A stretch of DNA of 64,000 nt from Methylobacterium sp. WSM2598 (GCF_000379105.1 NZ_KB900609.1:6099866-6163865); one strand, 5' to 3'; positions 34,443 to 43,384 are shown, counted from the stretch's first letter. Made by a program: numbers and translations. The notes: generated from the letters alone by a model not told the origin.

Positions 34443-35267
34443 GGCCCGGCCCGGATAGTCCGGGTCCAGCACGAAGGGGAACGGCCCCGGATAGCGCTCC
34501 ACGTAGACCATGTGGGAGACGATCCCGGTCTCGGGCGCGTAGCGGTGGAGCTGGAAGGCCGGCGGCTCCAGCACGAGGCCGCTCTCCCGGCCCGGATTCA
34601 GGTCGAGGGCGACCTGATGCGCCACGCTTGGCGCCACCTGCGCGATGGTCCCGGCGTAGCGCATCTGGATCGGCCGGTGATGGTGGCCGCAGAGGATCCG
34701 CTCGACGTTGGGATGCGCCTCGATCAGGGCGCGCAGGCGCGGCTCCCCGTCGAGGAGGCGGATGCGGTCCATGCCCTCCATCCCGCACGCGAAGGGCGGG
34801 TGGTGCAGGAACACGAGCGTCGGCCGGTCGCCGCCCGCCGCCAGCGCCTCCTCCAGGAAGGCGAGGCGGCGCGCGCAGAGCGCCCCGTGGCTCGCCCCCG
34901 CGACCAGCGTGTCGAGGCCGATCAGACGCACCGGCCAGTCGTCCACGACGTACTGGACGAACTCCTCCATCGCGCCGGGCAGCCAAGCCGCCGGGAGCGC
35001 GGCGCGCAGCGCCTCGCGGCGGTCGTGGTTGCCCGGCACCACGAAGACCGGGAGCGGCAGCCGCCCGAGCAGGCCGCGCAGCAGCGCGTACTCCTCCGGC
35101 AGCCCGCAATCGGTGAGGTCGCCGGTGACCAGGACCACGTCCGGGCGGGGCTGGAGGCTGGCGAGCGCGTCGACCGCGCGCTCGACCAGCATGTTGGTCT
35201 CGGCCACCCGGTAGGCCGGGCGCCCGCGGGGGCGCAGGTGCAGGTCGGTGATCTGGGCGATCAGCAT
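34440..35267 (-). CDS. GpdQ-like metallophosphodiesterase
   Basis: Calcineurin-like metallophosphoesterase, 275 aa. Metal ligands are visible: QITDLHLRPRG (D, H), VVLVTGDLTDCG (D), FVVPGNHDRR (N, H), LVFLHHPPF (H) and ILCGHHHRPI (H, H). Length and overall sequence resemble GpdQ, a glycerophosphodiesterase of Enterobacter, and the related CpdA. It is the last gene of a probable Ugp-type import operon (four bases after the binding-protein gene), which supports glycerophosphodiester hydrolysis rather than cAMP. The stop codon is part of a palindromic repeat. Confidence 0.85.
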   Translation of the reverse strand: MLIAQITDLHLRPRGRPAYRVAETNMLVERAVDALASLQPRPDVVLVTGDLTDCGLPEEYALLRGLLGRLPLPVFVVPGNHDRREALRAALPAAWLPGAMEEFVQYVVDDWPVRLIGLDTLVAGASHGALCARRLAFLEEALAAGGDRPTLVFLHHPPFACGMEGMDRIRLLDGEPRLRALIEAHPNVERILCGHHHRPIQMRYAGTIAQVAPSVAHQVALDLNPGRESGLVLEPPAFQLHRYAPETGIVSHMVYVERYPGPFPFVLDPDYPGRA

Positions 35268-35271
35268 CGGC

Positions 35272-36630
35272 TCACTCCGCGCCCGGCAGCCGCAGCGCCG
35301 TGTCCTCGACGTAGGGGCGCAGGATCGCGTCGGCGCTCGTCTGGGCGGCGGCGAGGGCCTCCTTCGGCTGGCGCTTGCCGGCGAGCACCGCCTGCAGCTC
35401 GTCCTCGATCGCCTTGCGCACCGGCACCGTGCGGTAGGTGGCAAACCAGGGCTTGGCGTTGGCGAGCTGGTCGACGGCGATCTTCGCGTCCGGGTTCCCG
35501 GCGAGGAAGGCCCGCATCTCGGGCAGGTCGTAGGCGGCCCGGTTCGGCGCGAAGTAGCCGGTCGCCCGGCTCCAGCGGCCCGAGATCGCCGGCGAGGTCA
35601 GCCATCGGATCAGGGTCCAGCCGGCCTTGCGGGTCTCGGGGTCGAGGCCGGTCGGCTGGACCAGGGAGGCGCCGCCGATCGGCACCGCCGGGCGCACGTT
35701 CATCGGCACGAAGGCGACCCGGAACGGGAACTTGGCGCTGTCGCGGATGAAGGTGAGGGAACCGGTCGAGATGATCATCATCGCGGCCTGGCCCGACAGG
35801 AACGCGGCCGTGACCGCCGGGCCCTTGATCTCGCCGGCCGGATGCACCTTGGCCCTGTGCACGAGGTCGGCCCAGAAGCTCAGGGCGCCCAGCACCGTCG
35901 GCGTGTCGTAGTAGACCTCGCCACCATACTCCTCGTTGTACCAGCGCCCGCCATTCGACAGGGTGAGCGCCTGCAGGATCCAGCCACCGTAATCGTAGTT
36001 GGACGGCATCATGATCCCCCAGCGGGTGACCCGGCCGCCCTCGCGCCGCGTGAGCTTGCGGGCGGCGGCGGCGAGCTCGTCCCAGGTCCGCGGCGGCGCG
36101 TCGGGGTCGAGGCCGGCCTCGCGGAACTGCTCGACATTGTAGTAGAGCAGGGGGGTCGAGTTGTGGAACGGCACCCCGTAGACCTTGCGCTCGACGACGG
36201 CGTTGCCCTTCAGCGCCGGGAAGAACTGGTCCATGAAGGCGTCCGGGGTCCCGCCCTCGGCCGCGATCAGGTCGTCGAAGGGCGCGATCTCGCGCTCGAT
36301 GGCGAGGTCGGTGAGGAAGTTCGCCGACATGATGACGGCGCCCGGCGGCTTGCCGGCCTTGATCGCCGCCCGGGTCTTCAGCAGCGTGTCGTCGTAGGAG
36401 CCCGTGAAGACGGGCGTCACCCGGGTGCCGGGATGGGCCTCGTTGAACTCCTTGACCAGCCCCGTCATGGTCCTGGCCAGGGCCCCGTCGACCGGCACCG
36501 GGAAGAACAAGTCGAGGTCCGCCGCCGCCGCGCCGGCCGCGCCGCCGAGGAGGAGTGCGGCCGCGAGGCGCGCGGCCCTCCACCAGGAGGTCGCGGCACG
36601 CGCTTGCGCGTGATCATTTGCCCTCTTCAT
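35272..36630 (-). CDS. ugpB: ABC transporter substrate-binding protein, UgpB-like
   Basis: 452-aa periplasmic binding protein. Signal peptide (LAAALLLGGAAGAAAADL), then a mature protein with UgpB-type features: LDLFFPVPVDGALARTM, YGVPFHNSTPLLYYN, NYDYGGWILQAL and WGIMMPSNYDYG. UgpB binds sn-glycerol-3-phosphate and glycerophosphodiesters, which fits the phosphodiesterase encoded next. ATG 36630 is preceded by GAGGAA. The region around the start is duplicated (see the leader ORF). Substrate is inferred from family and context. Confidence 0.85.
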   Translation of the reverse strand: MKRANDHAQARAATSWWRAARLAAALLLGGAAGAAAADLDLFFPVPVDGALARTMTGLVKEFNEAHPGTRVTPVFTGSYDDTLLKTRAAIKAGKPPGAVIMSANFLTDLAIEREIAPFDDLIAAEGGTPDAFMDQFFPALKGNAVVERKVYGVPFHNSTPLLYYNVEQFREAGLDPDAPPRTWDELAAAARKLTRREGGRVTRWGIMMPSNYDYGGWILQALTLSNGGRWYNEEYGGEVYYDTPTVLGALSFWADLVHRAKVHPAGEIKGPAVTAAFLSGQAAMMIISTGSLTFIRDSAKFPFRVAFVPMNVRPAVPIGGASLVQPTGLDPETRKAGWTLIRWLTSPAISGRWSRATGYFAPNRAAYDLPEMRAFLAGNPDAKIAVDQLANAKPWFATYRTVPVRKAIEDELQAVLAGKRQPKEALAAAQTSADAILRPYVEDTALRLPGAE

Positions 36631-36646
36631 GACTTTTCCTCTTCAT
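36614..36646 (-). other. leader ORF from duplicated translation start
   Basis: A 10-codon frame (MKRKSHEEGK) starts at ATG 36646 and ends at TGA 36616-36614, overlapping the ugpB start at 36630 in another phase. Both starts read ATGAAGAGG and both are preceded by a GAGG-type ribosome-binding site, so the start region seems to have been copied in tandem 16 bases apart. Ribosomes using the upstream start would end just inside ugpB. Whether it affects expression is unknown. Confidence 0.4.
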
Positions 36647-36661
36647 GATTTGCCCTCCTCA

Positions 36662-37486
36662 TCACTTGAGGCCGGAGTCGAGGAAGCTGTTCACGAAGCG
36701 GCGCTGGAACAGCAGGAAGGCGACGAGGAGCGGCGTGCTGACGAGGAGCGTCCCGGCCGCGATCACGCCCCAGGCCTGGGTGCCCTCGGCGCTGAGCGTG
36801 AAGGTGGCGAGGCCGAGGGTGAGCGGCCGCCGGTCGGGGGAGGTGACGACCATCAGCGGCCAGACGAACTCGTTCCAGTGGGTCGTCACCGAGACGATCG
36901 AGAAGGCGATCAGGGTCGGCTTGGTCAGCGGCAGGTAGACGTGGCGGATGCGCTGGAGGAGGCCGGCCCCGTCGATTCGGGCAGCGTCCTCGAGTTCGCG
37001 CGGCACCTCGCGGAAGCTCTGGCGCAGCAGGAAGGTCCCGAAGGCGGTGGCGCAGTAGGGCGCCATCACGCCCGGCAGCGTGTCGTAGAGGCCGAGCATC
37101 GCCACCGTCTTCAGGTTGGGGACGATCAGCACCACCGGAACCAGCATCAGCTGGACCAGGAAGGCGTAGAACAGGGCCGTGCGGCCGGGAAAGTCGAGGC
37201 GCGCGAACGCGTAGGCGGCGAGCGAGGCGGTGACGAGCTGCAGCGCCAGGATGCCGGCGCAGATCAGCAGCGTGTTGAGGGCGTAGAGCGGGAAGGGCGC
37301 CGAGGCCCAGGCCTCCGCGAGGTTGGCGAGGCTGGGCGCTCCACCCGGCACCAGGGAGGCCGCGGCGCCCGCGGCCCCGGGCGGGCGCAGGGTCGCGACC
37401 CCCATCCACAGGAAGGGGATCACCCAGACGAGGGCGAGGAGCCCCGCCGCGGCGCGCCCGAGGGCGGGGAGGCGCTCCCGGGTCAC
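36662..37486 (-). CDS. ugpE: ABC transporter permease, UgpE-like
   Basis: 274 aa from GTG 37486-37484, whose codon overlaps the stop of the upstream permease gene (GTGA). Six membrane segments and the coupling motif LEDAARIDGAGLLQRIRHVY mark a CUT1-type sugar/glycerol-phosphate permease. QLMLVPVVLIVPNLKTVAML and VTTHWNEFVWPLMVV resemble UgpE. It pairs with the UgpA-like protein. No ATPase gene (ugpC) lies in this operon, so one must be supplied from elsewhere. Confidence 0.87.
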   Translation of the reverse strand: MTRERLPALGRAAAGLLALVWVIPFLWMGVATLRPPGAAGAAASLVPGGAPSLANLAEAWASAPFPLYALNTLLICAGILALQLVTASLAAYAFARLDFPGRTALFYAFLVQLMLVPVVLIVPNLKTVAMLGLYDTLPGVMAPYCATAFGTFLLRQSFREVPRELEDAARIDGAGLLQRIRHVYLPLTKPTLIAFSIVSVTTHWNEFVWPLMVVTSPDRRPLTLGLATFTLSAEGTQAWGVIAAGTLLVSTPLLVAFLLFQRRFVNSFLDSGLK

Positions 37487-38412
37487 GGCGCCTCCTCCGA
37501 CCGGCGCTCGACCCGGCGCAGGGAGGCGGCGGTGAGCGCGATCAGGATCGCCAGCATCACCACGGTCGCGGCGGCGGCCCGGCCGCCGTCGTAGCGCTCC
37601 ACGGCCTGCTCGTAGATGTACAACAGGAAGAGCTTGGTGGCGTCCGAGGGCCCGCCCCTGGTGAGCACGAAGACGTGGTCGACCTGCGTCACCACGTTGA
37701 GGAGGGCGATGACGAGGACGAAGGCGAGCGTCGGCCGCAGGGCGGGCAGGATGACGAAGCGCAGGCGCTGCCAGGGCCCCGCCCCGTCGAGGAGCGCGGC
37801 CTCGCGCAGCTCCGCCGGGATCGCCTGCAGGCCCGCCAGGACGAAGAGCATGTAGTAGCCGGCGTTCTTCCACACCGTCAGGGCGGCGATCGACAGGAGC
37901 GCGAGGTCCGGGTCGCCGAGCCAGTTGGCGCCCGAGAGGCCGAGCTTGGCGAGATGGTAGTCGATCAGCCCGGTGCCGGGCAGGAACAGGAACAGGAACA
38001 GGGCCGCCGCGCCGACGAGCGGGATCATCACCGGCAGGAAGAACGCGGCGCGCAGGAGCGCCCGCAGGCGCCCGCCGCCGTCGAGGGCGAGGGCGAGGGC
38101 GACCGCCAGGACGAGGCTCGGGACCACCGTCAGGAGGGCGTAGAGCCCGGTCTGGAGGAGCGAGGTCCGGAACGAGGGATCGGCGAACAGCGCCGCGAAA
38201 TTGTCGAGCCCGACGAAGCGGGTGGTCCGGCGCGAGACCGCGTGGGTGGCGTCCCACAGCACCTCGGCGACCGGCCAGTAGGTGAAGAGGGCGAGGAAGA
38301 TCAGCGAGGGGAGCAGGAGCCCGTAGGGCAGGAGCGGGCGGAGCGACGGCCGCATCCGTGGCGGGGGAGCCGCCGGAGCACTGGTCCGCGTCTGTTCGAG
38401 CGCCTGCGACAC
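37483..38412 (-). CDS. ugpA: ABC transporter permease, UgpA-like
   Basis: First gene of the minus-strand import operon, 309 aa from GTG 38412. Six membrane segments follow a 25-residue Pro/Ala-rich leader. The coupling motif ELREAALLDGAGPWQRLRFV and LNVVTQVDHVFVLTRGGP are typical of UgpA. It overlaps ugpE by four bases. The short region to the P450 gene (38413-38491) should hold the promoter unless the operon is read through from the P450 gene. Confidence 0.87.
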   Translation of the reverse strand: MSQALEQTRTSAPAAPPPRMRPSLRPLLPYGLLLPSLIFLALFTYWPVAEVLWDATHAVSRRTTRFVGLDNFAALFADPSFRTSLLQTGLYALLTVVPSLVLAVALALALDGGGRLRALLRAAFFLPVMIPLVGAAALFLFLFLPGTGLIDYHLAKLGLSGANWLGDPDLALLSIAALTVWKNAGYYMLFVLAGLQAIPAELREAALLDGAGPWQRLRFVILPALRPTLAFVLVIALLNVVTQVDHVFVLTRGGPSDATKLFLLYIYEQAVERYDGGRAAAATVVMLAILIALTAASLRRVERRSEEAP

Positions 38413-38491
38413 CGGGATCCGCCGAAACCGTCGACGGCGCCGTCATCGGGGGCTTCGATGACAGGGGAATGAAGGCGCCGCGCCCGAGGCG

Positions 38492-39883
38492 TCACCCCGC
38501 CCGCGGCGCCACCCGCATCGGCATGCCCTCGGCCGGCCGCAGGGTGATGCGCTGCTTGAGCGTCGGCACGAAGCCCGGGCGCAGGGCGAAGCGCAGGTCG
38601 CGGATCAGCACCGCCAGGATCGCCACCGCTTCCATGAGCGCGAAGCTCATGCCGATGCAGATGCGCGGCCCCGCCCCGAAGGGCAGGTAGGCGTAGCGGT
38701 CGCGGGCCTTGGCGGCCTCGGGGGCGAAGCGGTCCGGGTCGAAGCGGTCGGGCTCGTCCCAGAGCAGGGCGTGGCGGTGGATGGCGTAGATCGGCACGGT
38801 CACCGGGGTGCCGGGGCCGATCCGGTGGCCGCCGACATCGACCTCCTCCAGCGCCGCCCGCACCAGGACGGGGGCGGGGGGGTAGAGGCGCATCGCCTCC
38901 TGGATGGCCTGGCGCGTGAAGCCGAGCGCCTCGACGTGGTGCGGCGCCAGGGGCCCGCCGCCCGTCACCGCCTCGACCTCCGCCACGACCCGCGCCTCGA
39001 TCGCGGGATGCAGGGCCAGGAGGTAGAGGGTCCAGGCGAGGGCGAGCGCCGTGGTCTCGTGCCCGGCGGTGACGAAGGTGAGCAGGTTGTCGGCGACGTC
39101 GCGGTCGTCCATCGCCCGGCCGGATTCCGGATCGCGGGCGGCGACCAGCAGGCTGAGCAGGTCGTCCCGGCCCTCGACGCCGCCGGCCCGGCCCTCGGCC
39201 ACGAGGCGCAGGAGCTCGTCCCGCAGGTAGGTCCGCGCCGCCTCGGAGCGCCGCCGGCCCGGGAAGGGCATCCAGGCCGGCGCCCGCAGCAGGGTCAGGG
39301 CGAAGATCCAGCTGGTCGATTCGAGGTAGTCGGTGATGCCGCGCTCGACCCGCGCCACGTCGATGCGGCCGTGGCTGGAGAGCATGGTGGCGGCGATGAT
39401 GTCGAAGGTGGTGCGCATCATCACCTGGGCGAGGTCGGCCTCGGTGCCGGGCGGCAGGCCCTTCAGCGCCTCGCGGGTGCGCTCGGCGGCGGCGATCATC
39501 GCCGGCAGGAAGCCCAGGATGCGCTCGTTGCGGAAGATCGGCGCCGCCGCCCGCCGCTGCCAGCGCCAGCGCGCCCCGTCCGCGGTCAGGATCGCGTCGC
39601 CGAGGGCCGGCGAGAGGGAGCGGCGCAGCACCTCCGACTTCTCGAAGGACTCGGCCCGATCGACCAGCACCGTCCGCACGAGGCCCGGATCCATCACGAA
39701 CAGGGTCGCGCGGCCCAGGAAGGTCGATTGGTAGACGCGGTCGCGGTAGACCGCGCGCGGCCAGGTCTCGACCGGGTTGCGCACCACGGTGCGGATGTAG
39801 CGCAGGGGCGCGAGCGGGGTCTCGGGCGGGTCGAGGCGGGCCGTCGTCGGCCAGTCCAGCGGGAGCGTCGGTTGCGCGGTCAT
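38492..39883 (-). CDS. cytochrome P450
   Basis: Soluble bacterial cytochrome P450, 463 aa from ATG 39883. The I-helix oxygen-binding motif AGHETTA, the K-helix ExxR in IQEAMRLYPP, the PERF-like DEPDRFDPDRF and the heme loop FGAGPRICIGMSFALMEA (heme-ligand Cys near residue 408) are all present. It belongs to the CYP102/CYP4-like group of cytoplasmic monooxygenases; substrate unknown. No redox-partner gene is adjacent. Confidence 0.93.
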   Translation of the reverse strand: MTAQPTLPLDWPTTARLDPPETPLAPLRYIRTVVRNPVETWPRAVYRDRVYQSTFLGRATLFVMDPGLVRTVLVDRAESFEKSEVLRRSLSPALGDAILTADGARWRWQRRAAAPIFRNERILGFLPAMIAAAERTREALKGLPPGTEADLAQVMMRTTFDIIAATMLSSHGRIDVARVERGITDYLESTSWIFALTLLRAPAWMPFPGRRRSEAARTYLRDELLRLVAEGRAGGVEGRDDLLSLLVAARDPESGRAMDDRDVADNLLTFVTAGHETTALALAWTLYLLALHPAIEARVVAEVEAVTGGGPLAPHHVEALGFTRQAIQEAMRLYPPAPVLVRAALEEVDVGGHRIGPGTPVTVPIYAIHRHALLWDEPDRFDPDRFAPEAAKARDRYAYLPFGAGPRICIGMSFALMEAVAILAVLIRDLRFALRPGFVPTLKQRITLRPAEGMPMRVAPRAG

Positions 39884-40215
39884 GGCTCGGCCGTCCTCCG
39901 CGCCCGAAGCGGCGCCTGCGCGCCCAGCGGCGCTCCGGCGCCCGCGAGGGCGCCCCGCGCCCCGGGTCGCGGCGCGCTCCTGAACCTCGTCACCCGGTGG
40001 GCCGGCATCAAGGCCCCGGGCGACCGAGCCCCGTCCTTGCGGGCAGACCTGGGCGGCAGCGTGGCCGCGCGGACGCAACGCCCGGGCGCGCGCCACGTTG
40101 ATGCTCCGCGCCGCGGCGGCCGGGCGCGCGGCGAGGCGCCCGCCCGCGGTTCACTCAGGACCGCCCGGGACGGGAGACCCTGCCCGGGACGGACCGTCGC
40201 CGCGAGGAGGATTCC
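39884..40215. other. intergenic region between P450 and sigma-1.1-like gene
   Basis: About 332 bases between divergent genes. The sequence is uniformly GC-rich. No RNA gene, repeat or recognisable promoter pair was found; the open frames crossing it show no protein-like features. Confidence 0.4.
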
Positions 40216-40641
40216 ATGCAGCCCGCCATCGACCGCGCGACCCTCGACCGGCTGATCGCCCGAGGCAGGGAGCGGGGCGAACTCACCAGCGCGGACCTGC
40301 GCGCCGCGCTTCCGATCTCGGGGATGAGCCCGGACGCGATCGCCCTGGTGCTGATCGAACTCGAGGAGGCCGGCGTGCCGGTCGAGCTGGAGGAGGATCT
40401 GCTCGCGCCGGGGCGGGGATTCTCCGCCGCGCCGCCGCCGGCCGCCGAGCTGCCGGCGGGGCGCGAGGCGCCGCGGGCGGCCCCGCCCGGCCCGGCGGCG
40501 CGCGCCGGCGCGGCCTCCGCCGCCGCCGCACCCCGGCCGGCGCCGGCCCGGCCCGCCGCCCGGGAGGATCGGGCGATCGCGCTCGCCGGGTTCGGCGCGA
40601 TCGTCCTCGGGCTGCTCATCGCCGCCGCGCTCTCCCATTGA
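40216..40641 (+). CDS. membrane-anchored protein with sigma-70 region 1.1-like domain
   Basis: 141 aa. Residues about 8-62 (LDRLIARGRERGELTSADLR, ALPISGMSPDAI, LIELEEAGVPVELEED) match the pattern of region 1.1 of RpoD, which in housekeeping sigma factors blocks free DNA binding. No other sigma regions follow: a Pro/Ala-rich linker leads to one C-terminal membrane helix (AIALAGFGAIVLGLLIAAAL). ATG 40216 follows GAGGAGG. Twenty bases downstream is a YbdK-type ligase gene. Role unknown; the domain match is by eye. Confidence 0.7.
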   Translation: MQPAIDRATLDRLIARGRERGELTSADLRAALPISGMSPDAIALVLIELEEAGVPVELEEDLLAPGRGFSAAPPPAAELPAGREAPRAAPPGPAARAGAASAAAAPRPAPARPAAREDRAIALAGFGAIVLGLLIAAALSH

Positions 40642-40661
40642 CGGCTCGACACGAGGCTGCG

Positions 40662-41804
40662 ATGCGCGACCACGCCTACCCGTTCGGCATCGAGGAGGAG
40701 TTCTTCCTCGCCGACGCGGCGACCCGCGGCACGCCCGGCGAGGGCGTGGCGGGCTTCCACGCCGCCGCCCGCGCGCTCCTGCCCGCCGCCGAGCGCGAGT
40801 TGCTGGAGAGCCAGGTCGAGATCGCCTCGCCGCCTGCGACCGAGGCCGCGGCGGCCCGCGCCTCCCTCGCCGGCCTGCGCCGGGGCCTCGCCGAGATCGG
40901 GCGGGTGCACGGGCTCCTGGTCCTCGCCGCCGGCACCCACCCGACCGCCGCCTGGGAGCGGCAGCGGCCGACGGACGGCGCCCGCTACCGGACGATCCTC
41001 GACGCGGTGCGGATGGTCGGGCGGCGCAGCGTGGTGAGCGGGCTGCACGTCCACGTGGAGGTGGCGGATCCGGCGGCCCGCATCGACCTGCTGACCCGGC
41101 TGACGCCCTTCCTGCCCCTGCTCCTCGGGCTCTCGGTCTCCTCGCCCTTCTGGCAGGGCCGCCCGACCGGCCTCGCGGGCTACCGGCTCAGCGTCTTCGG
41201 CGAGCTGCCCCGGACCGGGCTGCCCGACTTCTTCGCCGGGCCGGACGCCTACGCGCGCTACATTCGGATCATGGAGCGGGCGGGCGCCATACGGGACGCG
41301 AGCTTCCTGTGGTGGCACCTGCGGCCGTCCCTGCGCTACCCGACGCTGGAATTGCGGGTCGCCGACAGCATCCCGCGCCTCGACGACGCGCTCGCGGTGG
41401 CGGCGCTCTACCGCTGCCTGGTGCGCGCGGTCGAGCGCCGCCCCGACCTGAACGCGGACCTCGACGGCGTCTCCCGCGCGCTCGCCCGGGAGAACCTCTG
41501 GCGGGCGCAGGCGGACGGCGCGCGGGCCGCGCTGATCGACGAGGCGCGCGAGGCCGCGGTGCCGTTCGCGGAGGCCCTGGAGGCGGTCCTCGCCCTGGTG
41601 GCGGAGGATGCCGAGGCGCTCGGCTGCCCCGAGGCGCTGGAGGGGCCGCGGCGGATCCTGGCGCAGGGGACGAGCGCCGACCGTCAGGTGGCCGCCTACG
41701 AGGCCGCCCGCGGCGCCGGGGCGAGCGAGGAGGCGGCCCTCGCGGCCGTGGTCGACCTGCTCGCCCGCGAGACGGACGGACGCGAGGGCGCCGCGCCGGC
41801 GTAG
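40662..41804 (+). CDS. YbdK-family carboxylate-amine ligase
   Basis: 380-aa glutamate-cysteine ligase-like enzyme. The N-terminal YPFGIEEEFFLAD, the central SGLHVHVEV and WWHLRPSLRYPTLELRVAD are the family hallmarks of ATP-dependent carboxylate-amine ligases. The E. coli homologue has weak glutamate-cysteine ligase activity; the true substrate is not known. Start at ATG 40662. Probably cotranscribed with the upstream sigma-1.1-like gene. Confidence 0.88.
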   Translation: MRDHAYPFGIEEEFFLADAATRGTPGEGVAGFHAAARALLPAAERELLESQVEIASPPATEAAAARASLAGLRRGLAEIGRVHGLLVLAAGTHPTAAWERQRPTDGARYRTILDAVRMVGRRSVVSGLHVHVEVADPAARIDLLTRLTPFLPLLLGLSVSSPFWQGRPTGLAGYRLSVFGELPRTGLPDFFAGPDAYARYIRIMERAGAIRDASFLWWHLRPSLRYPTLELRVADSIPRLDDALAVAALYRCLVRAVERRPDLNADLDGVSRALARENLWRAQADGARAALIDEAREAAVPFAEALEAVLALVAEDAEALGCPEALEGPRRILAQGTSADRQVAAYEAARGAGASEEAALAAVVDLLARETDGREGAAPA

Positions 41805-41823
41805 GGCGGCCCGGCGCGGCCCG

Positions 41824-42849
41824 TCAGGCCCGCAGGCTGGCGAGGGCCGGCGTGACGAGGTGGCGGGCGACCGGGATCAGCAGCGCGCCGACGACGAGGC
41901 CGACCACGCCCGAGAGCGCGGCCGTCACCACCCACTCGGCCGCGGCCTCGCCGAAGGGCACCCGATCGCCGACCGCCTCGGCGGCATGCGCGATGCCGTG
42001 GCCGAGCGCGGCGAGGCCGAACCCCTCCAGCCCGTGCACCAGGATGCCGCCGCCGACCCAGATCATGGCTGCCGTGCCGACGATCCCGAGCCCGCGCAGC
42101 AGCGCCGGCATCAGGCGGACCAGCCCGCGCCCGACTGCCCGGGTGAGCGGGCGAAGCCGCCGGTCGCCCGGGGTCGGGGCGGGCCCCGAAGGCGCGCGCA
42201 GGCCGAACAGGGTCGAGGCCGGGCGCTCCTCGCGGGCGAGGGCCAGCCCGACATCGTCCGCCTTCACGATCAGCGCCACCACCCCGTAGACGAGTCCGGT
42301 GATGCCGATGCCCACCGCCGCCAGCACGAAGACCTGGGTGGCGAGCCCGGCCTCCGCCACGCCCGCGAGGGTGAGCGCCATGATCTCGGCCGAGAGGATG
42401 AAGTCGGTCTTGATGGCGCTCGCGACCTTCTGGTCCTCCACCGCCCCGGCGTCCCGCGGGGTCGCCGGCTCGGCCTCCTCGCCCCCGCCGTGGGGCCACA
42501 GAGCCTCCACCACCTTCTCGGCCCCCTCGAAGCACAGGTAGGCGCCGCCCAGCATCAGCAGCGGGGTGAGCAGGAAGGGCGCCAGGAAGCTCAGCGCCAG
42601 CGCGCCGGGAAGCAGGAAGAGCAGCTTGTTGCGAAGCGAGCCGAGCGCGATCTTGCCGATGATCGGCAATTCGCGCGAGGCCGAGAAGCCGGTGACGTAG
42701 CGGGGCGTGACGGCCGTGTCGTCGATGACGACCCCCACCGCCTTGGCGCCGGCCCGCGTGGCCTGCGAGGCCGCGTCGTCGAGGGAGGCGGCCGCGAGCT
42801 TCGCCAGGCCGGCGATGTCGTCGAGGAGCGCGATCAGGCCGGTCGCCAT
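41824..42849 (-). CDS. DUF808 family inner membrane protein
   Basis: 341 aa. The N-terminus MATGLIALLDDIAGLAKLAA followed by DDAASQATRAGAKAVGVVID is diagnostic for DUF808 (YedI-like). Several membrane helices follow (LLFLLPGALALSFLAPFLL, VFVLAAVGIGITGLVYGVVA, WVVTAALSGVVGLVVGALLI). Function is unknown in the family. Convergent with the YbdK gene, only 19 bases apart. A short gene on the same strand lies 72 bases upstream. Confidence 0.9.
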   Translation of the reverse strand: MATGLIALLDDIAGLAKLAAASLDDAASQATRAGAKAVGVVIDDTAVTPRYVTGFSASRELPIIGKIALGSLRNKLLFLLPGALALSFLAPFLLTPLLMLGGAYLCFEGAEKVVEALWPHGGGEEAEPATPRDAGAVEDQKVASAIKTDFILSAEIMALTLAGVAEAGLATQVFVLAAVGIGITGLVYGVVALIVKADDVGLALAREERPASTLFGLRAPSGPAPTPGDRRLRPLTRAVGRGLVRLMPALLRGLGIVGTAAMIWVGGGILVHGLEGFGLAALGHGIAHAAEAVGDRVPFGEAAAEWVVTAALSGVVGLVVGALLIPVARHLVTPALASLRA

Positions 42850-42921
42850 CGGGTGTCCCGCGTGGTGGAGAGAACCGGGAGCATAACGCGCGGAGCCCGA
42901 AGCGGCGCCACGCGGCGCCCT

Positions 42922-43293
42922 TCACCCTTCGTCGAGGCGCTGCCCGGCCTCGCCGTAGCCGAGGGCGGCGGCGCGGCGATTGACGATCCCGAGGCGCAGC
43001 ACCGTCCGCTCGAGCCGGTCGATCGCGGCGAGGAGCCGGTCGCGGGCCGGGCCGACCCGCTCCGGCTCGGTCTCGGGCGGCGTCTCGGCGAAGTCGACCG
43101 CGGTGATCAGCACGTGGTCGCGGGCATCCTCGATGCGCGGATCCCGCTCCACGTGGCCGCGCACGTCGTCGTCCCAGGCCTTGATCACCGCCCAGGGGAG
43201 CTGGTCCGGCGTGAGGGCGCCCGGATGCGTCCGCGCCCGGTCCCGCGCCGCCCCGGCGGCCGCCCTGATCAGGCTGACGAGCTTCGCTTCCAT
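42922..43293 (-). CDS. hypothetical protein
   Basis: 123 aa from ATG 43293. A soluble, mainly helical protein (LVSLIRAAAGAARDRARTHP, PERVGPARDRLLAAIDRLER) with no recognised domain and no signal peptide. ATG is preceded by GGGAGGCC. Its upstream region contains a 12-bp tandem array. Convincing as a gene by codon bias and start site, but no function can be given. Confidence 0.6.
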   Translation of the reverse strand: MEAKLVSLIRAAAGAARDRARTHPGALTPDQLPWAVIKAWDDDVRGHVERDPRIEDARDHVLITAVDFAETPPETEPERVGPARDRLLAAIDRLERTVLRLGIVNRRAAALGYGEAGQRLDEG

Positions 43294-43340
43294 GCCGGCC
43301 TCCCGTCGTGACGCAAAGCGCGGACGCCGCCCGCGTTCCC

Positions 43341-43384
43341 GAACCCGCGCCCGAACCCGCGCCCGAACCCGCGCCCGAACCCGC
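43341..43384. repeat. 12-bp tandem repeat
   Basis: The unit GAACCCGCGCCC occurs at 43341-43352, 43353-43364 and 43365-43376, with a partial fourth copy to 43384. It lies 48 bases upstream of the minus-strand hypothetical gene, in its probable leader or promoter, so length changes might affect expression. No spacers, so not a CRISPR array. Confidence 0.85.
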
